A DNA stretch of 64,000 bases from assembly GCA_002154585.1 (NCBI GenBank), contig MUNG01000041.1, forward strand, positions 1 to 64,000, read 5' to 3'. The translations under genes were made by a program, and so were the position numbers. The stretch's first letter is position 1. Each line of letters begins with the position of its first letter. Shown here one piece after another: positions 52,652 to 60,962 of this stretch. The DNA comes from Streptomyces pseudogriseolus (GTDB lineage: Bacteria > Actinomycetota > Actinomycetes > Streptomycetales > Streptomycetaceae). Under the pieces are notes generated by a model that made no database searches, was not told where the DNA came from, and was given only the letters and a program-made list of their open reading frames with translations.

Positions 52652-52876
52652 TCACTTGTCGCGCGAGCGGATGGCCACTGCCACTCCGATCGAGACGACC
52701 ACACCGACCACGGTCACCCAGACGGCCGGCTTCAGGCCTGCCACCATGCCGAAGGCACCGATGAGCACAAGGGCGATCCCAGCGACCAGGGCGATCCACA
52801 GTCCAGTAGCAGCCACCGCTCGTCCGGCCTCGTCGTCGTGGTCCACCACGTTTCCTCGATCGTCACCAGTGCCCAC
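52652..52876 (-). CDS. Small membrane protein
   Basis: 74 residues from a GTG with AAGGA six bases upstream. Two hydrophobic helices (GLWIALVAGIALVLIGAFGM and WVTVVGVVVSIGVAVAI) are separated by a short loop, with charged ends. No family recognised. It stands alone between the regulator and the MoxR operon. Confidence 0.65.
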   Translation of the reverse strand: MGTGDDRGNVVDHDDEAGRAVAATGLWIALVAGIALVLIGAFGMVAGLKPAVWVTVVGVVVSIGVAVAIRSRDK

Positions 52877-52993
52877 GTGCTTTCCTTCTGCCAAGCCTCC
52901 CCGTACGAGGACATCGCCGCTGATGGAGTGACACGTGCCCGCGGGTTCGCGGATGAAATCGGTGTCGCTGCCGTTACCCGTGAAGGGGACGTC

Positions 52994-53028
52994 GATGCCG
53001 GCCCCCCGGTCCAAGAGGGGCCGGCATC
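52994..53028 (-). terminator. 12-bp hairpin after the MoxR/VWA operon
   Basis: GATGCCGGCCCC (52994-53005) pairs with 53017-53028, five bases past the stop of the DUF5682-type gene. Terminator of the leftward operon. Confidence 0.8.
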
Positions 53029-53033
53029 TGCCG

Positions 53034-55964
53034 TCACCTGTCGGCGAGCAACGGCTCCAGCGCCTCGGCCGTGGCCGGATGGCGAAGCGTCAGCGCTGCC
53101 CCCGCCACCGCGGTGTCGCCCGCCGCTGCCCAGCCACCGTCGCACCCGAGCAGCTCCGCCACCGCGTCGCACGTCGCCGGATGCGCCGACAGCAGAGGCG
53201 CGCCCGGCCGGGCGGGTGCGTCGTGCTGCTGCCAGCCGTCCTCGCAGCCCAGCAGCTCCGCCACCGCGTCGCACGTCGCCGGACGGGCTGCGAGCAGTGC
53301 GGCGCCCACCGGGGCCGTGGCCGTGCGCTGTGCCCGCGAGGCCGCGAAGGGGTCCTCCTGCGGCATCCGCCACGGCGGTATCCACGCGTCCAGGGCCGGC
53401 AGCCGGCCCGGGAAGATACGGCCCGCCTCGCGGATCAGCAACGGGGCGAGGTCGGCCGCGCCCTTGCGCAGCGTGGTGATCAGGAGCGGCAGCCACGGGA
53501 GCAGCACCGCGTCCGGCAGACGCCCGAACGCGTTCGACACCGCCTCCACCACCACGTCCGCCAGCCCCGGCACCGGCTCCAGCGCGTGCACGAAGCCGTT
53601 CAGATAGCGCGGGTAGGAGGGCACTACCAGGGGGTTGTCCAGCAACTCCGCGCACCGGGACCGCAGCTCCGCGCGCGACAGGGTGCCGAGCTGGACCTGT
53701 GCCGCCCACAGCAGCGCCGTCTTGGACGGGTCGTCCGGGTGCGACTGGGCGACCGCCAGCTCCAGCTGCGTACGGTCACAGCCCAGCGACAGGGCGAGGC
53801 TCTCCATGCTGAACAGGAAACCCAGCATCGCCGCGACCTGCCCCACCGTCGCGTCCTCGTCCCGGAACGCCGTCGGCAGCAGCGTGCAGTAGTGCGCGTA
53901 CCCCGTCTTCACGAAGGACTCGATCCACGCCGGCAGCTCCGGCCGGCTCGTGCGGTAGTACGCCAGCAGTGCCCGGGCCCGGCGCAGCACCTCCGGCGCC
54001 CCGTCGACGCTGCGCTCCGCGGCCAGCACCTTCAGCGCGTGGGTGCCCAGCTCGTCCGCCAGGCGCCCGCTGCGCAGGTACAGCAAGGTGTCATCGATAG
54101 CTGCCAGCACCCCCGCCGTGGTCGCCCGCGGCCCGTACGCCTCGCGCCGCAGCCGCTGCTCCAGGACCTGCTCGAGGCTGACGCCCTCGTAGCCGAGCTC
54201 GATCAGCGCCCGCTGGTGGGTGCCGAGCGCCAGGTCCCAGGACTCCTGGATCGACCGCTCACCGAGCCGCCGCTCACCCATGATCGGGCGGGCCGCGGCC
54301 GCCGGCATCAGCCGCCGCAGCATCCACAGCACGTCCGAGCACGCCTCCAGCTCCGGCCGCCCGGCGATGTCCAGCAACGCCCGCTGCACACCGCGCTGTT
54401 GCAGCTTCATCCCGAGCGGCTCCAGCCGGTCGTACACGTCCCGGGCGAGCGGCGGCAGCGCCTCGTAGCCCACCTGCCCGATCCGGTCGCCGCCCATCAT
54501 GATCTCGACGAGCCGGCGCACGTCCCTGCGCCCCGGCACGCTGTCCTTCTCGATGCAGGTGACCGCCGCGTCCTGGAAGTCGTACGGGGTCGGCTTCGCC
54601 CGGTCCCGCATCCCCGCGAGCAGGATCGACGTCTCGAACACGGCGATGGCGTCGGCGGTCGACGCGAGGTAGCCGTTGCGCCGGGCCGCCCGCACGATGT
54701 CCACGGACCAGCCCAGCAGTTCCGCCTCGTCCACGGAGTCCAGCACGGGCGGCTGATGCAGGAAGCCGGTCAGCCGGTCCGTGGCGGGTGCCTGGGCGGC
54801 GGATCCGGCGGGCAGCGCCTTCTTCGCGCGGGACTTCCGCGCGCCCGCCTGGCCCTCCAGCCGGTAGGGCCGCACCCGCGTCCGGGTCAGGCTCTTCTGC
54901 CACGTCGTCGCCGCGATCGACACCGACCCCGCCGCCAGCCCGAACTGCGCCTCGATCGCCGCGTGACTCGACGGGATCAGCCCGTACTGCCAGGTGGTCG
55001 CCGTACGCGGGGAGATCGTGAACGCGCCCGAGCGGCCGTGCACGCCGAACTCCTCCACCCGGCTGGCCGCGTGGAACGCCCCGCACACGTACAGGCAGTC
55101 CTCCGGGTCCGTGCCTGTCGCCTCCAGGTGCTCACGCATCCGGGTCCACATGTACCGCTCGCGGTCCTCGTCCACCCGGACCCGGGAGCCGTCGCCCGGC
55201 GCGAGCCGCCGGAACAGGCTGCCGATGAGGAACATGACCTGGCGGTAGGTGTCGTGGTCGCTGTCCCCGAGCGGCACCTCCACGTACTGGTGCCACCACT
55301 CCGACCAGTGCCGCACCTTGCCGTGGCGCAGCAGATGCTCCTCCAGTTCCGCGAAGCGCGGGCGCAGGTCGCCGATCTCGACACCGACCGCCTCACCGTG
55401 CAGCGCGGCCTCCTCGGACTTCGGCGCCTCCTCCGCCTCGGCCGGGGACCCGTCGGTCTCCGCGGCCTCCGAGGTGTTGGCCCGGTCCCACTGGAAGACG
55501 TGGTCGGAGGAGCGGTCGACCAGGACCAGCTCCACGCCCGGCGTGTCCAGGGCGTAGGCGATGGCCTGGTACTCGGCGGACGCCTCCGTGATCGGCGCGA
55601 CGACCGACAGCGGCGCCCACTCCTGGGGGAAGCCGTCGATCTCGCCCGCGAACGCCTGCACCGCGACGGGGAGCCGGCAGTTGCGCAGCTCGGTCAGCAG
55701 CGGCGCCATGTCCTCGCACAGCTCCAGGTACACCACCTTGGGCTGCTTCTCCCGCAGCCGGCGTGCCATCGCCAGCGCGGAGGCGGGGGAGTGGTGGCAG
55801 ACCGGGAAGATCTCCAGCGGCTCGCGCACCGCCCGGTCGACGTCGTCCACCATGCCCAGGAGGATGCCCTCCAGGGCGTCCGGCCCGCCCGCGAACTCGG
55901 ACGCCGCCCCTTGCAGTTGCGTACGCAGCGCGGTGAACACACCGCTCTCCTGAGGCCCGCTCAC
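53034..55964 (-). CDS. DUF5682-type large protein of the MoxR/VWA operon
   Basis: 976 residues, no known catalytic domain. N-terminal region FPVCHHSPASALAMARRLRE, VYLELCEDM, LVLVDRSSDHVFQWDR and CLYVCGAFHAASRVEEFGVH resembles the TraB/GumN-like or DUF5682 family found with MoxR and VWA genes. The middle is all-helical. The C-terminus has three degenerate ~40-residue repeats (two sharing ATCDAVAELLGC, a third HPATAEALEPLL). Its start overlaps the MoxR stop (ATGA), so the two are made together. Function unknown; probably a component remodelled by the MoxR ATPase. Confidence 0.75.
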   Translation of the reverse strand: MSGPQESGVFTALRTQLQGAASEFAGGPDALEGILLGMVDDVDRAVREPLEIFPVCHHSPASALAMARRLREKQPKVVYLELCEDMAPLLTELRNCRLPVAVQAFAGEIDGFPQEWAPLSVVAPITEASAEYQAIAYALDTPGVELVLVDRSSDHVFQWDRANTSEAAETDGSPAEAEEAPKSEEAALHGEAVGVEIGDLRPRFAELEEHLLRHGKVRHWSEWWHQYVEVPLGDSDHDTYRQVMFLIGSLFRRLAPGDGSRVRVDEDRERYMWTRMREHLEATGTDPEDCLYVCGAFHAASRVEEFGVHGRSGAFTISPRTATTWQYGLIPSSHAAIEAQFGLAAGSVSIAATTWQKSLTRTRVRPYRLEGQAGARKSRAKKALPAGSAAQAPATDRLTGFLHQPPVLDSVDEAELLGWSVDIVRAARRNGYLASTADAIAVFETSILLAGMRDRAKPTPYDFQDAAVTCIEKDSVPGRRDVRRLVEIMMGGDRIGQVGYEALPPLARDVYDRLEPLGMKLQQRGVQRALLDIAGRPELEACSDVLWMLRRLMPAAAARPIMGERRLGERSIQESWDLALGTHQRALIELGYEGVSLEQVLEQRLRREAYGPRATTAGVLAAIDDTLLYLRSGRLADELGTHALKVLAAERSVDGAPEVLRRARALLAYYRTSRPELPAWIESFVKTGYAHYCTLLPTAFRDEDATVGQVAAMLGFLFSMESLALSLGCDRTQLELAVAQSHPDDPSKTALLWAAQVQLGTLSRAELRSRCAELLDNPLVVPSYPRYLNGFVHALEPVPGLADVVVEAVSNAFGRLPDAVLLPWLPLLITTLRKGAADLAPLLIREAGRIFPGRLPALDAWIPPWRMPQEDPFAASRAQRTATAPVGAALLAARPATCDAVAELLGCEDGWQQHDAPARPGAPLLSAHPATCDAVAELLGCDGGWAAAGDTAVAGAALTLRHPATAEALEPLLADR

Positions 55965-57085
55965 GACAGGGTGGCGATCGCGTCGCGGCCGCCCTCGAGG
56001 AACTCGGGCCAGGCCCCGCCCTGCTCCTTGCTGCGCGGCTCGACGACCCCGTGCAGGTACTTGTTGAGTATCGCCAGGTCCTCCGGCTCGCGCCGGGTCA
56101 GCGAACCGACCAGCGAGGACGCCAGGGTGCGGGCGGTCACGGCGCGCTCACCGAAGAAGTTGCTGTGCAGCACGGCGTCCTCCAGCACACCGATCTGCTC
56201 GGCCGTCGACAGCGCGGACTCCAGCTTCTCGTCGTCGCTGCCGGCCGCCGCGGCGGAGGCCCGCAGGTCGGCGAAGCTCTGGAGCAGCACGTCGAGCAGC
56301 GTCGGCGGCACGTCCAGGTCGATCGCGTGCCGGCGCAGCAGCTCCTCCGTGCGGAAGCGGACGATCTCCGCCTCGCTCTTCTTGTTCGTCACCACCGGGA
56401 TACGCACGAAGTTGAAGCGGCGCTTCAGCGCGGACGACAGGTCGTTGACGCCCCGGTCGCGGCTGTTGGCGGTGGCGATGATGGAGAAACCGGGCTTGGC
56501 GAACACGATGTTGTCGTCGCCGCCACCGCTTTCAAGCTCCGGAACGGAGATGTACTTCTCGGAGAGGATCGAGATCAGCGCGTCCTGCACGTCACTGGTG
56601 GACCGGGTCAGCTCCTCGAAGCGGCCGATGGAACCGGCCTCCATCGCCGTCATGATCGGCGAGGGGATCATCGACTCACGCGACTGGCCTTTGGCGATCA
56701 CCATCGACACGTTCCACGAGTACTTGATGTGGTCCTCGGTGGTGCCGGCCGTGCCCTGCACCACCAGCGTGGAGTTGCGGCAGATCGCCGCCGACAGCAG
56801 CTCGGCGAGCCAGCTCTTGCCCGTGCCGGGATCACCGATGAGCAGCAGGCCGCGGTCGGAGGCGAGGGTGACGATCGACCGCTCCACGAAGCTGCGGTCG
56901 CCGAACCACTTCTGAGAGATCTCACGGTCCAGTCCGTCGGCCCGCTCCGAACCGAGGATGAACAACCGCACCATCTTGGGCGACAGGCGCCACGAGAACG
57001 GCTTGGGGTTGTCGTCGATCGACTCCAGCCAGTCGAGCTCCTCGGCGTACTTGATCTCGGCGGGGGCGCGCAGCAGTTCGGACAT
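55961..57085 (-). CDS. MoxR-type AAA+ ATPase
   Basis: 374 residues. Walker A LLIGDPGTGKSW (about 90), FEELTRSTSDVQDALISILS with the sensor-type region, SIIATANSRDRGVNDLSSAL and the arginine finger context KRRFNFVRIP mark the MoxR/AAA_5 type. MoxR ATPases usually act as chaperones with a VWA partner, here encoded just upstream. It starts 84 bases after the VWA gene, with AAAGG before the ATG, and overlaps the DUF5682-type gene. Confidence 0.92.
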   Translation of the reverse strand: MSELLRAPAEIKYAEELDWLESIDDNPKPFSWRLSPKMVRLFILGSERADGLDREISQKWFGDRSFVERSIVTLASDRGLLLIGDPGTGKSWLAELLSAAICRNSTLVVQGTAGTTEDHIKYSWNVSMVIAKGQSRESMIPSPIMTAMEAGSIGRFEELTRSTSDVQDALISILSEKYISVPELESGGGDDNIVFAKPGFSIIATANSRDRGVNDLSSALKRRFNFVRIPVVTNKKSEAEIVRFRTEELLRRHAIDLDVPPTLLDVLLQSFADLRASAAAAGSDDEKLESALSTAEQIGVLEDAVLHSNFFGERAVTARTLASSLVGSLTRREPEDLAILNKYLHGVVEPRSKEQGGAWPEFLEGGRDAIATLS

Positions 57086-57169
57086 GAGGGATGAGCCTTT
57101 CGATATAAGGGTCGCGTGATCGCGAAAGTGACGGGGTGAGAAGAGGTCGGTAAGCCGTCGGGCCGACGG

Positions 57170-58603
57170 TCACGTCAGGAACGACTTGAGCTCGTGCACG
57201 AGCTTCTTGATGTGCCCGGATATCACCGGCGTGCCGAGGTCCTTGAACTTCTCCCGGAACCACGGGTTGACGCTGCCACGCCCTGAGCTGGTCACCGACC
57301 CCACCGGGATGAACTTCGCCCCGGAACGGTGAATGGCGGCCATGCTCTCGAACAGCTCGTCCGTGCGCCATTCGTAGAAGTCGGAGATCCACACCACGAC
57401 GGTGTTGCGCGGCTCGGCGATCTTCGGCTGAGCCAGCGCCATGGCGACCGTGCCGTCCGTACCGCCGCCGAGCTGGGTGCGCAGCAGCGTCTCGAACGGG
57501 TCGTGCGCCCAGGGCGTCAGGTCCAGCGCCTGCGTGTCGTACGCGATCAGGTGCACGTCGACCTTCGGCAGGCCGGCGAAGATCGACGCCAGGATGGTGC
57601 AGTTGACCATCGAGTCGACCATGGACCCCGACTGGTCCACCACGACGATCAGCCGCTGCGGGGTCGTCTTGCGGCTGGTGTGCCGGTAGTAGAGCCGGTC
57701 GACGTAGAGCCGCTCGCCCTCCGGGTCCCAGTTGGTGAGGTTCTTCCAGATGGTGCGGTCCAGGTCGAGATTGCGGAAGACCCGCTTGGGCGGCACGGAC
57801 CGGTCCAGCTCACCGACCGTCGCCTTCTCCACCTGCGTGCGCAGCACCTCGGTGACCTCGTCGACGTAACGCCTGATCAGCGCCTTCGCGTTGGCGAGGG
57901 CGACGCCGGACAGGTTGTTCTTGTCGCGCAGCAGCTGCTCGATGAGCGACATGCTCGGCGTCAGCCGCGAGGCGAGCGCGGGATCGGCGAGCACCTCGCG
58001 CAGATGCATCCGCTGGACGAGACCGGCCTCGACCGCGCCCAGCTCCGGACCGATCTCCGGGATCAGCCTGCTCAGGTCGGGCGTCGGCGAGCCGACACCG
58101 GTGCCCGTCGGGCTGACGCCTCCGCCGGCGCCGCTGCCTCGGCCCCGGCCGCCGCGCAGGTCACCGGGCCGGCAGCCCAGCGCCCGCTCCAGCCAGCCGG
58201 CGTCGGACTGCCAGCGGGCCAGCTGCTCGGCGGTGACCGTGCCGCTGCCGGTCGCGAAGACGTTGAGCAGCACCTTCGACGCCAGCGCCGCCCGCCGCAC
58301 CTCGGCGGCCCGGTCACGCGCGCCGTCCGCGTCCGGCTCGGGCAGCATCAGACCGTCGAACTCGGCGGCCAGGTCCGGATGCCGCTGCACAACCGAGTCG
58401 ACGGACGCGCCCGGGTCCAGCAGCGCCACCGGCAGACCGATGTCCTCGACGACCGCGACGCTCGCCGACTCCAGGGACGCCTGCTCCTCCGGGTCGAAGA
58501 GGCGGGCCAGGAGCCGCCAGTACAGGACCTGGCGCCGGTTCTCGTCCGGGTCGGGCGTGGGTGCTCCCTCACCGCCCGCGCCGACGCTGTTCACCTCGCT
58601 CAT
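57170..58603 (-). CDS. VWA domain protein, partner of the MoxR ATPase
   Basis: 477 residues. The C-terminal 190 residues form a VWA domain with MIDAS motif VVVDQSGSMVDSM, GGGTDGTVAMA and WISDFYEW. The N-terminal 270 residues are helical, with a Gly-rich linker. VWA-MoxR pairs are thought to assemble or remodel metal- or protein complexes. ATG 58603 overlaps the stop of the preceding gene by 4 bases. Longer in-frame open sequence upstream exists but lies within that gene. Confidence 0.9.
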   Translation of the reverse strand: MSEVNSVGAGGEGAPTPDPDENRRQVLYWRLLARLFDPEEQASLESASVAVVEDIGLPVALLDPGASVDSVVQRHPDLAAEFDGLMLPEPDADGARDRAAEVRRAALASKVLLNVFATGSGTVTAEQLARWQSDAGWLERALGCRPGDLRGGRGRGSGAGGGVSPTGTGVGSPTPDLSRLIPEIGPELGAVEAGLVQRMHLREVLADPALASRLTPSMSLIEQLLRDKNNLSGVALANAKALIRRYVDEVTEVLRTQVEKATVGELDRSVPPKRVFRNLDLDRTIWKNLTNWDPEGERLYVDRLYYRHTSRKTTPQRLIVVVDQSGSMVDSMVNCTILASIFAGLPKVDVHLIAYDTQALDLTPWAHDPFETLLRTQLGGGTDGTVAMALAQPKIAEPRNTVVVWISDFYEWRTDELFESMAAIHRSGAKFIPVGSVTSSGRGSVNPWFREKFKDLGTPVISGHIKKLVHELKSFLT

Positions 58604-59994
58604 TTCCGCAGCAGCCTTCCCGCGCGCTCGCGCAGCACGGTGACGGCGTCGGTGGCCGCCTTCTCGGCCCGTACGCCCGCCTTGTCGGCGGTGCCTCCGG
58701 CCCAGGCGCCCGCGTGCACGGCGACGGGCTTCTTCCGCACCGTCCGCTCGACGGCCAGCGGCTGGAGCACGAACTCCCCGGCGTCCCAGCGCAGCAGGCC
58801 GAGACACGCCCCGGACGAGGCGACGGCCTCCGCGGTCAGCGGCCCGGCGGCCGGCACCCGCACGGCGTCGACGGCGAGACGCTCCCCGGCGACCCGGAAG
58901 GCGAGCCCGTCGTCCTCCTTCTCGACGGTGTACCCCTCGATCAGCACGGGCACGGCGATCCGCGCCGGATGCCGGTCGACCGGCGTCACGGGGGCGGCCG
59001 TCGCCGTGGGCAGCGCCACCCGCGCCGTGACGAAGGCGTCGGCGGGCTCACCGGGCGTGGCATGGGCGTCGTCCCAGAGCAGATCGCCCTCCGCGGTGAC
59101 CGGCATGGCGTCGAGCTCCATGGCGCGTCCCTCGCTCACGGCGGCCAGCAGGGACATGTGCGGCCGTAGCAGCTGCCACAGCCCGGCCCCGACGACGGTG
59201 TCGGGCTTCGGCGCGGACACACCGGCCCGCACCAGCCGCGGCGTCGTGCCGTCCGCCGGCTCGAACACCGCGTGCACCTGCGCCTGCACGGCCGTGGCGT
59301 GCTCGTGCAGGTCGACACCGAGCGGCAGCAAACGGCCCGTGACCTCGGTGACGGCGGCCGTCCGGTCCGCGCCGGGCAGCGTCAGCAGCATAGCCCGCGA
59401 CCACAGGTCCGCCCACCGGCGGACCGGGATCCGCTCCAGCGTGGCTCCGGGGCAGGACGCGGCGAGCTCCGCGGCGAACCCGTCGAGCAGCGTCGCGAGC
59501 CGCCGCAGCGCCGGCTCGGGCAGCATCGCCGTCACCACGGGAGCGGCGCCGCCGACCAGTTCGTGATCGATGCCCTGCCAGCCGGTCCTCGCCAGGTCGC
59601 ACAGCCAGCCGCGCGCCGCCGCCAGCAGGTTCACCGGGTGCTCCGCGCCCGCTCCCGGGGCCGCCGTCTCCTCGGCACGCGGCCGCCCGACCGCCTCCTC
59701 GACCCGCGCGACGAGCGCGTCGTGCACGGAGCCCAGCAGCGCGGTGCGCGCGGCGGCGAGCACCAGGAAGTGGTCCTCGTCCGCGGCGCCCGCGGCGGTC
59801 TTCTCGGAGGCCTCGGCGGTGCGCCCGGCCAGCGGCGACCCGGCGACGGCGTCCGCGAGCCCGGCCAGACCGGCGGCCTGGGCCGGCTGCGGACGCAGCA
59901 GCCCGCCGACGAGCACCTGGTCGAATCCGTCGACGGCGGCCAGGGCCTCGTCCAGCCCGTCGACGGCGTCGGTCAGCAGGTCCGCCCGCATCAC
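58600..59994 (-). CDS. Uncharacterised protein of the MoxR/VWA operon
   Basis: 464 residues, mostly helical, no domain recognised with confidence. Features seen: VNLLAAARGWLCDLARTGWQ, LLDGFAAELAASCPGATLER, and a C-terminal beta-rich half (ARIAVPVLIEGYTVEKEDDG, CLGLLRWDAGEFVLQPLAV). Overlaps by 4 bases both the SWIM-like gene and the VWA gene, so it is an integral member of the operon. Its role is unknown. Confidence 0.75.
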   Translation of the reverse strand: MMRADLLTDAVDGLDEALAAVDGFDQVLVGGLLRPQPAQAAGLAGLADAVAGSPLAGRTAEASEKTAAGAADEDHFLVLAAARTALLGSVHDALVARVEEAVGRPRAEETAAPGAGAEHPVNLLAAARGWLCDLARTGWQGIDHELVGGAAPVVTAMLPEPALRRLATLLDGFAAELAASCPGATLERIPVRRWADLWSRAMLLTLPGADRTAAVTEVTGRLLPLGVDLHEHATAVQAQVHAVFEPADGTTPRLVRAGVSAPKPDTVVGAGLWQLLRPHMSLLAAVSEGRAMELDAMPVTAEGDLLWDDAHATPGEPADAFVTARVALPTATAAPVTPVDRHPARIAVPVLIEGYTVEKEDDGLAFRVAGERLAVDAVRVPAAGPLTAEAVASSGACLGLLRWDAGEFVLQPLAVERTVRKKPVAVHAGAWAGGTADKAGVRAEKAATDAVTVLRERAGRLLRK

Positions 59995-60518
59995 GCCACC
60001 GCCCCGGTCGTCGGGAACCAGTGCATCTCCGGCAGGGGAGCGGTGCTCGGCGCGAACTCCAGATAGGCCAGGTGGCGCAGGAACCGGCTGAACACCTGCG
60101 CCGCGGCCGACTTGTCGCCCTGAGCGGGGTGCGTGGACGTCATGGCGAACGTGAGAGTGTGCGCGTCGGCCCCCTCACCGGAGTCACCGGAGACGTCCAC
60201 CTTCAGATACCGGGCGACGCGCTCCGCGCCGTACTGCAGCACGGCCTCGCCGATCAGCGCCCGTATGTGGTTGCAGAACGCGCCGCGCGCCCCGCCGCAC
60301 GGCCGGTTGTTGTTGGTGCTGCACGAGAACGCGTACGTCCCCGCCTCCACCGACGACACGTACACCCGTCCGATGTCGGAGCCGCTGGACACGACCCCCT
60401 GCAACCGCCCGTCCGCCAGCTCCACGAACGGCACCTTGGCCAGCTTCCGCGGCCGCGCCGACGGCACCACCCGCACCGTGCTCGACCTCTCCCAGACCGA
60501 CAACGCACCATCTCCCAT
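59991..60518 (-). CDS. SWIM-type zinc-finger-like protein, first gene of the MoxR/VWA operon
   Basis: 175 residues. FSCSTNNNRPCGGARGAFCN then HIRAL gives a Cys/Cys/Cys-x-His arrangement like the SWIM zinc finger, though the first CxC pair is incomplete (CxxxxxxxxC). SWIM proteins bind DNA or protein. It begins the leftward five-gene operon and overlaps the next gene by 4 bases. No ribosome-binding site stands before ATG 60518, so the true start may differ. Confidence 0.7.
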   Translation of the reverse strand: MGDGALSVWERSSTVRVVPSARPRKLAKVPFVELADGRLQGVVSSGSDIGRVYVSSVEAGTYAFSCSTNNNRPCGGARGAFCNHIRALIGEAVLQYGAERVARYLKVDVSGDSGEGADAHTLTFAMTSTHPAQGDKSAAAQVFSRFLRHLAYLEFAPSTAPLPEMHWFPTTGAVA

Positions 60519-60595
60519 GCATGCGAAAGGGGATGTCCTCGCCGGACCGGCGGGACGCGAAGAAATCTATCGACGGCCACTGACAACCGTGCGCG

Positions 60596-60739
60596 GCTGT
60601 GGACAAGTGCGGGGCTGTGGACGAACCCGAGGCTTCGGACGGTCCCGAGGGGGTTGGTGAACCCGAAGTTGCCGACGGACCCGAGGCTGTGGACGAACAC
60701 GGGGCCGCGGACGGACCCGAAGCTGTGGACACATGCGGG
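60596..60739. repeat. 144-bp array of eight 18-bp half-repeats with DnaA-box-like cores
   Basis: The array is 8 x 18 bp, arranged as three 36-bp units (60614, 60650, 60686) flanked by two 18-bp half-units (60596 and 60722). Four copies carry the core TGTGGAC. One, TGTGGACAA at 60598-60606, equals the DnaA box TTGTCCACA on the other strand; those at 60616 and 60688 (TGTGGACGA) and 60724 (TGTGGACAC) differ by one or two bases. It lies in the 444-bp gap between the SWIM-like gene and the glycosidase gene, which otherwise holds no gene. Confidence 0.8.
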
Positions 60740-60962
60740 AGACACCCCACCGCATGTAGTCCGACCGGCCGATCGTCCGGCCAACTGTTGCCCCGGCACT
60801 CCTCCTTGACGCGCGTTCCAACAGGTCGATACTTGTCCAGCGTGCGTTAAGTGACTGTTCGTGACGCCGTCAGCACAGGGCGAGAACGTGACGCATGTTC
60901 CCACCGAGGCTTCGCTCCAGGAGCGACGCGAGCAGGCTCGACGCGCGAGAGGGCGGTCAAGG

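Noticed and set aside
52935..56915. A 1,326-codon open frame opposite the DUF5682-type and MoxR genes
   Set aside because: Arg/Pro/His-rich shadow frame without a ribosome site; the minus-strand genes have recognisable domains.
60596..60739. CRISPR array
   Set aside because: Degenerate 18/36-bp tandem units without unique spacers or cas genes.
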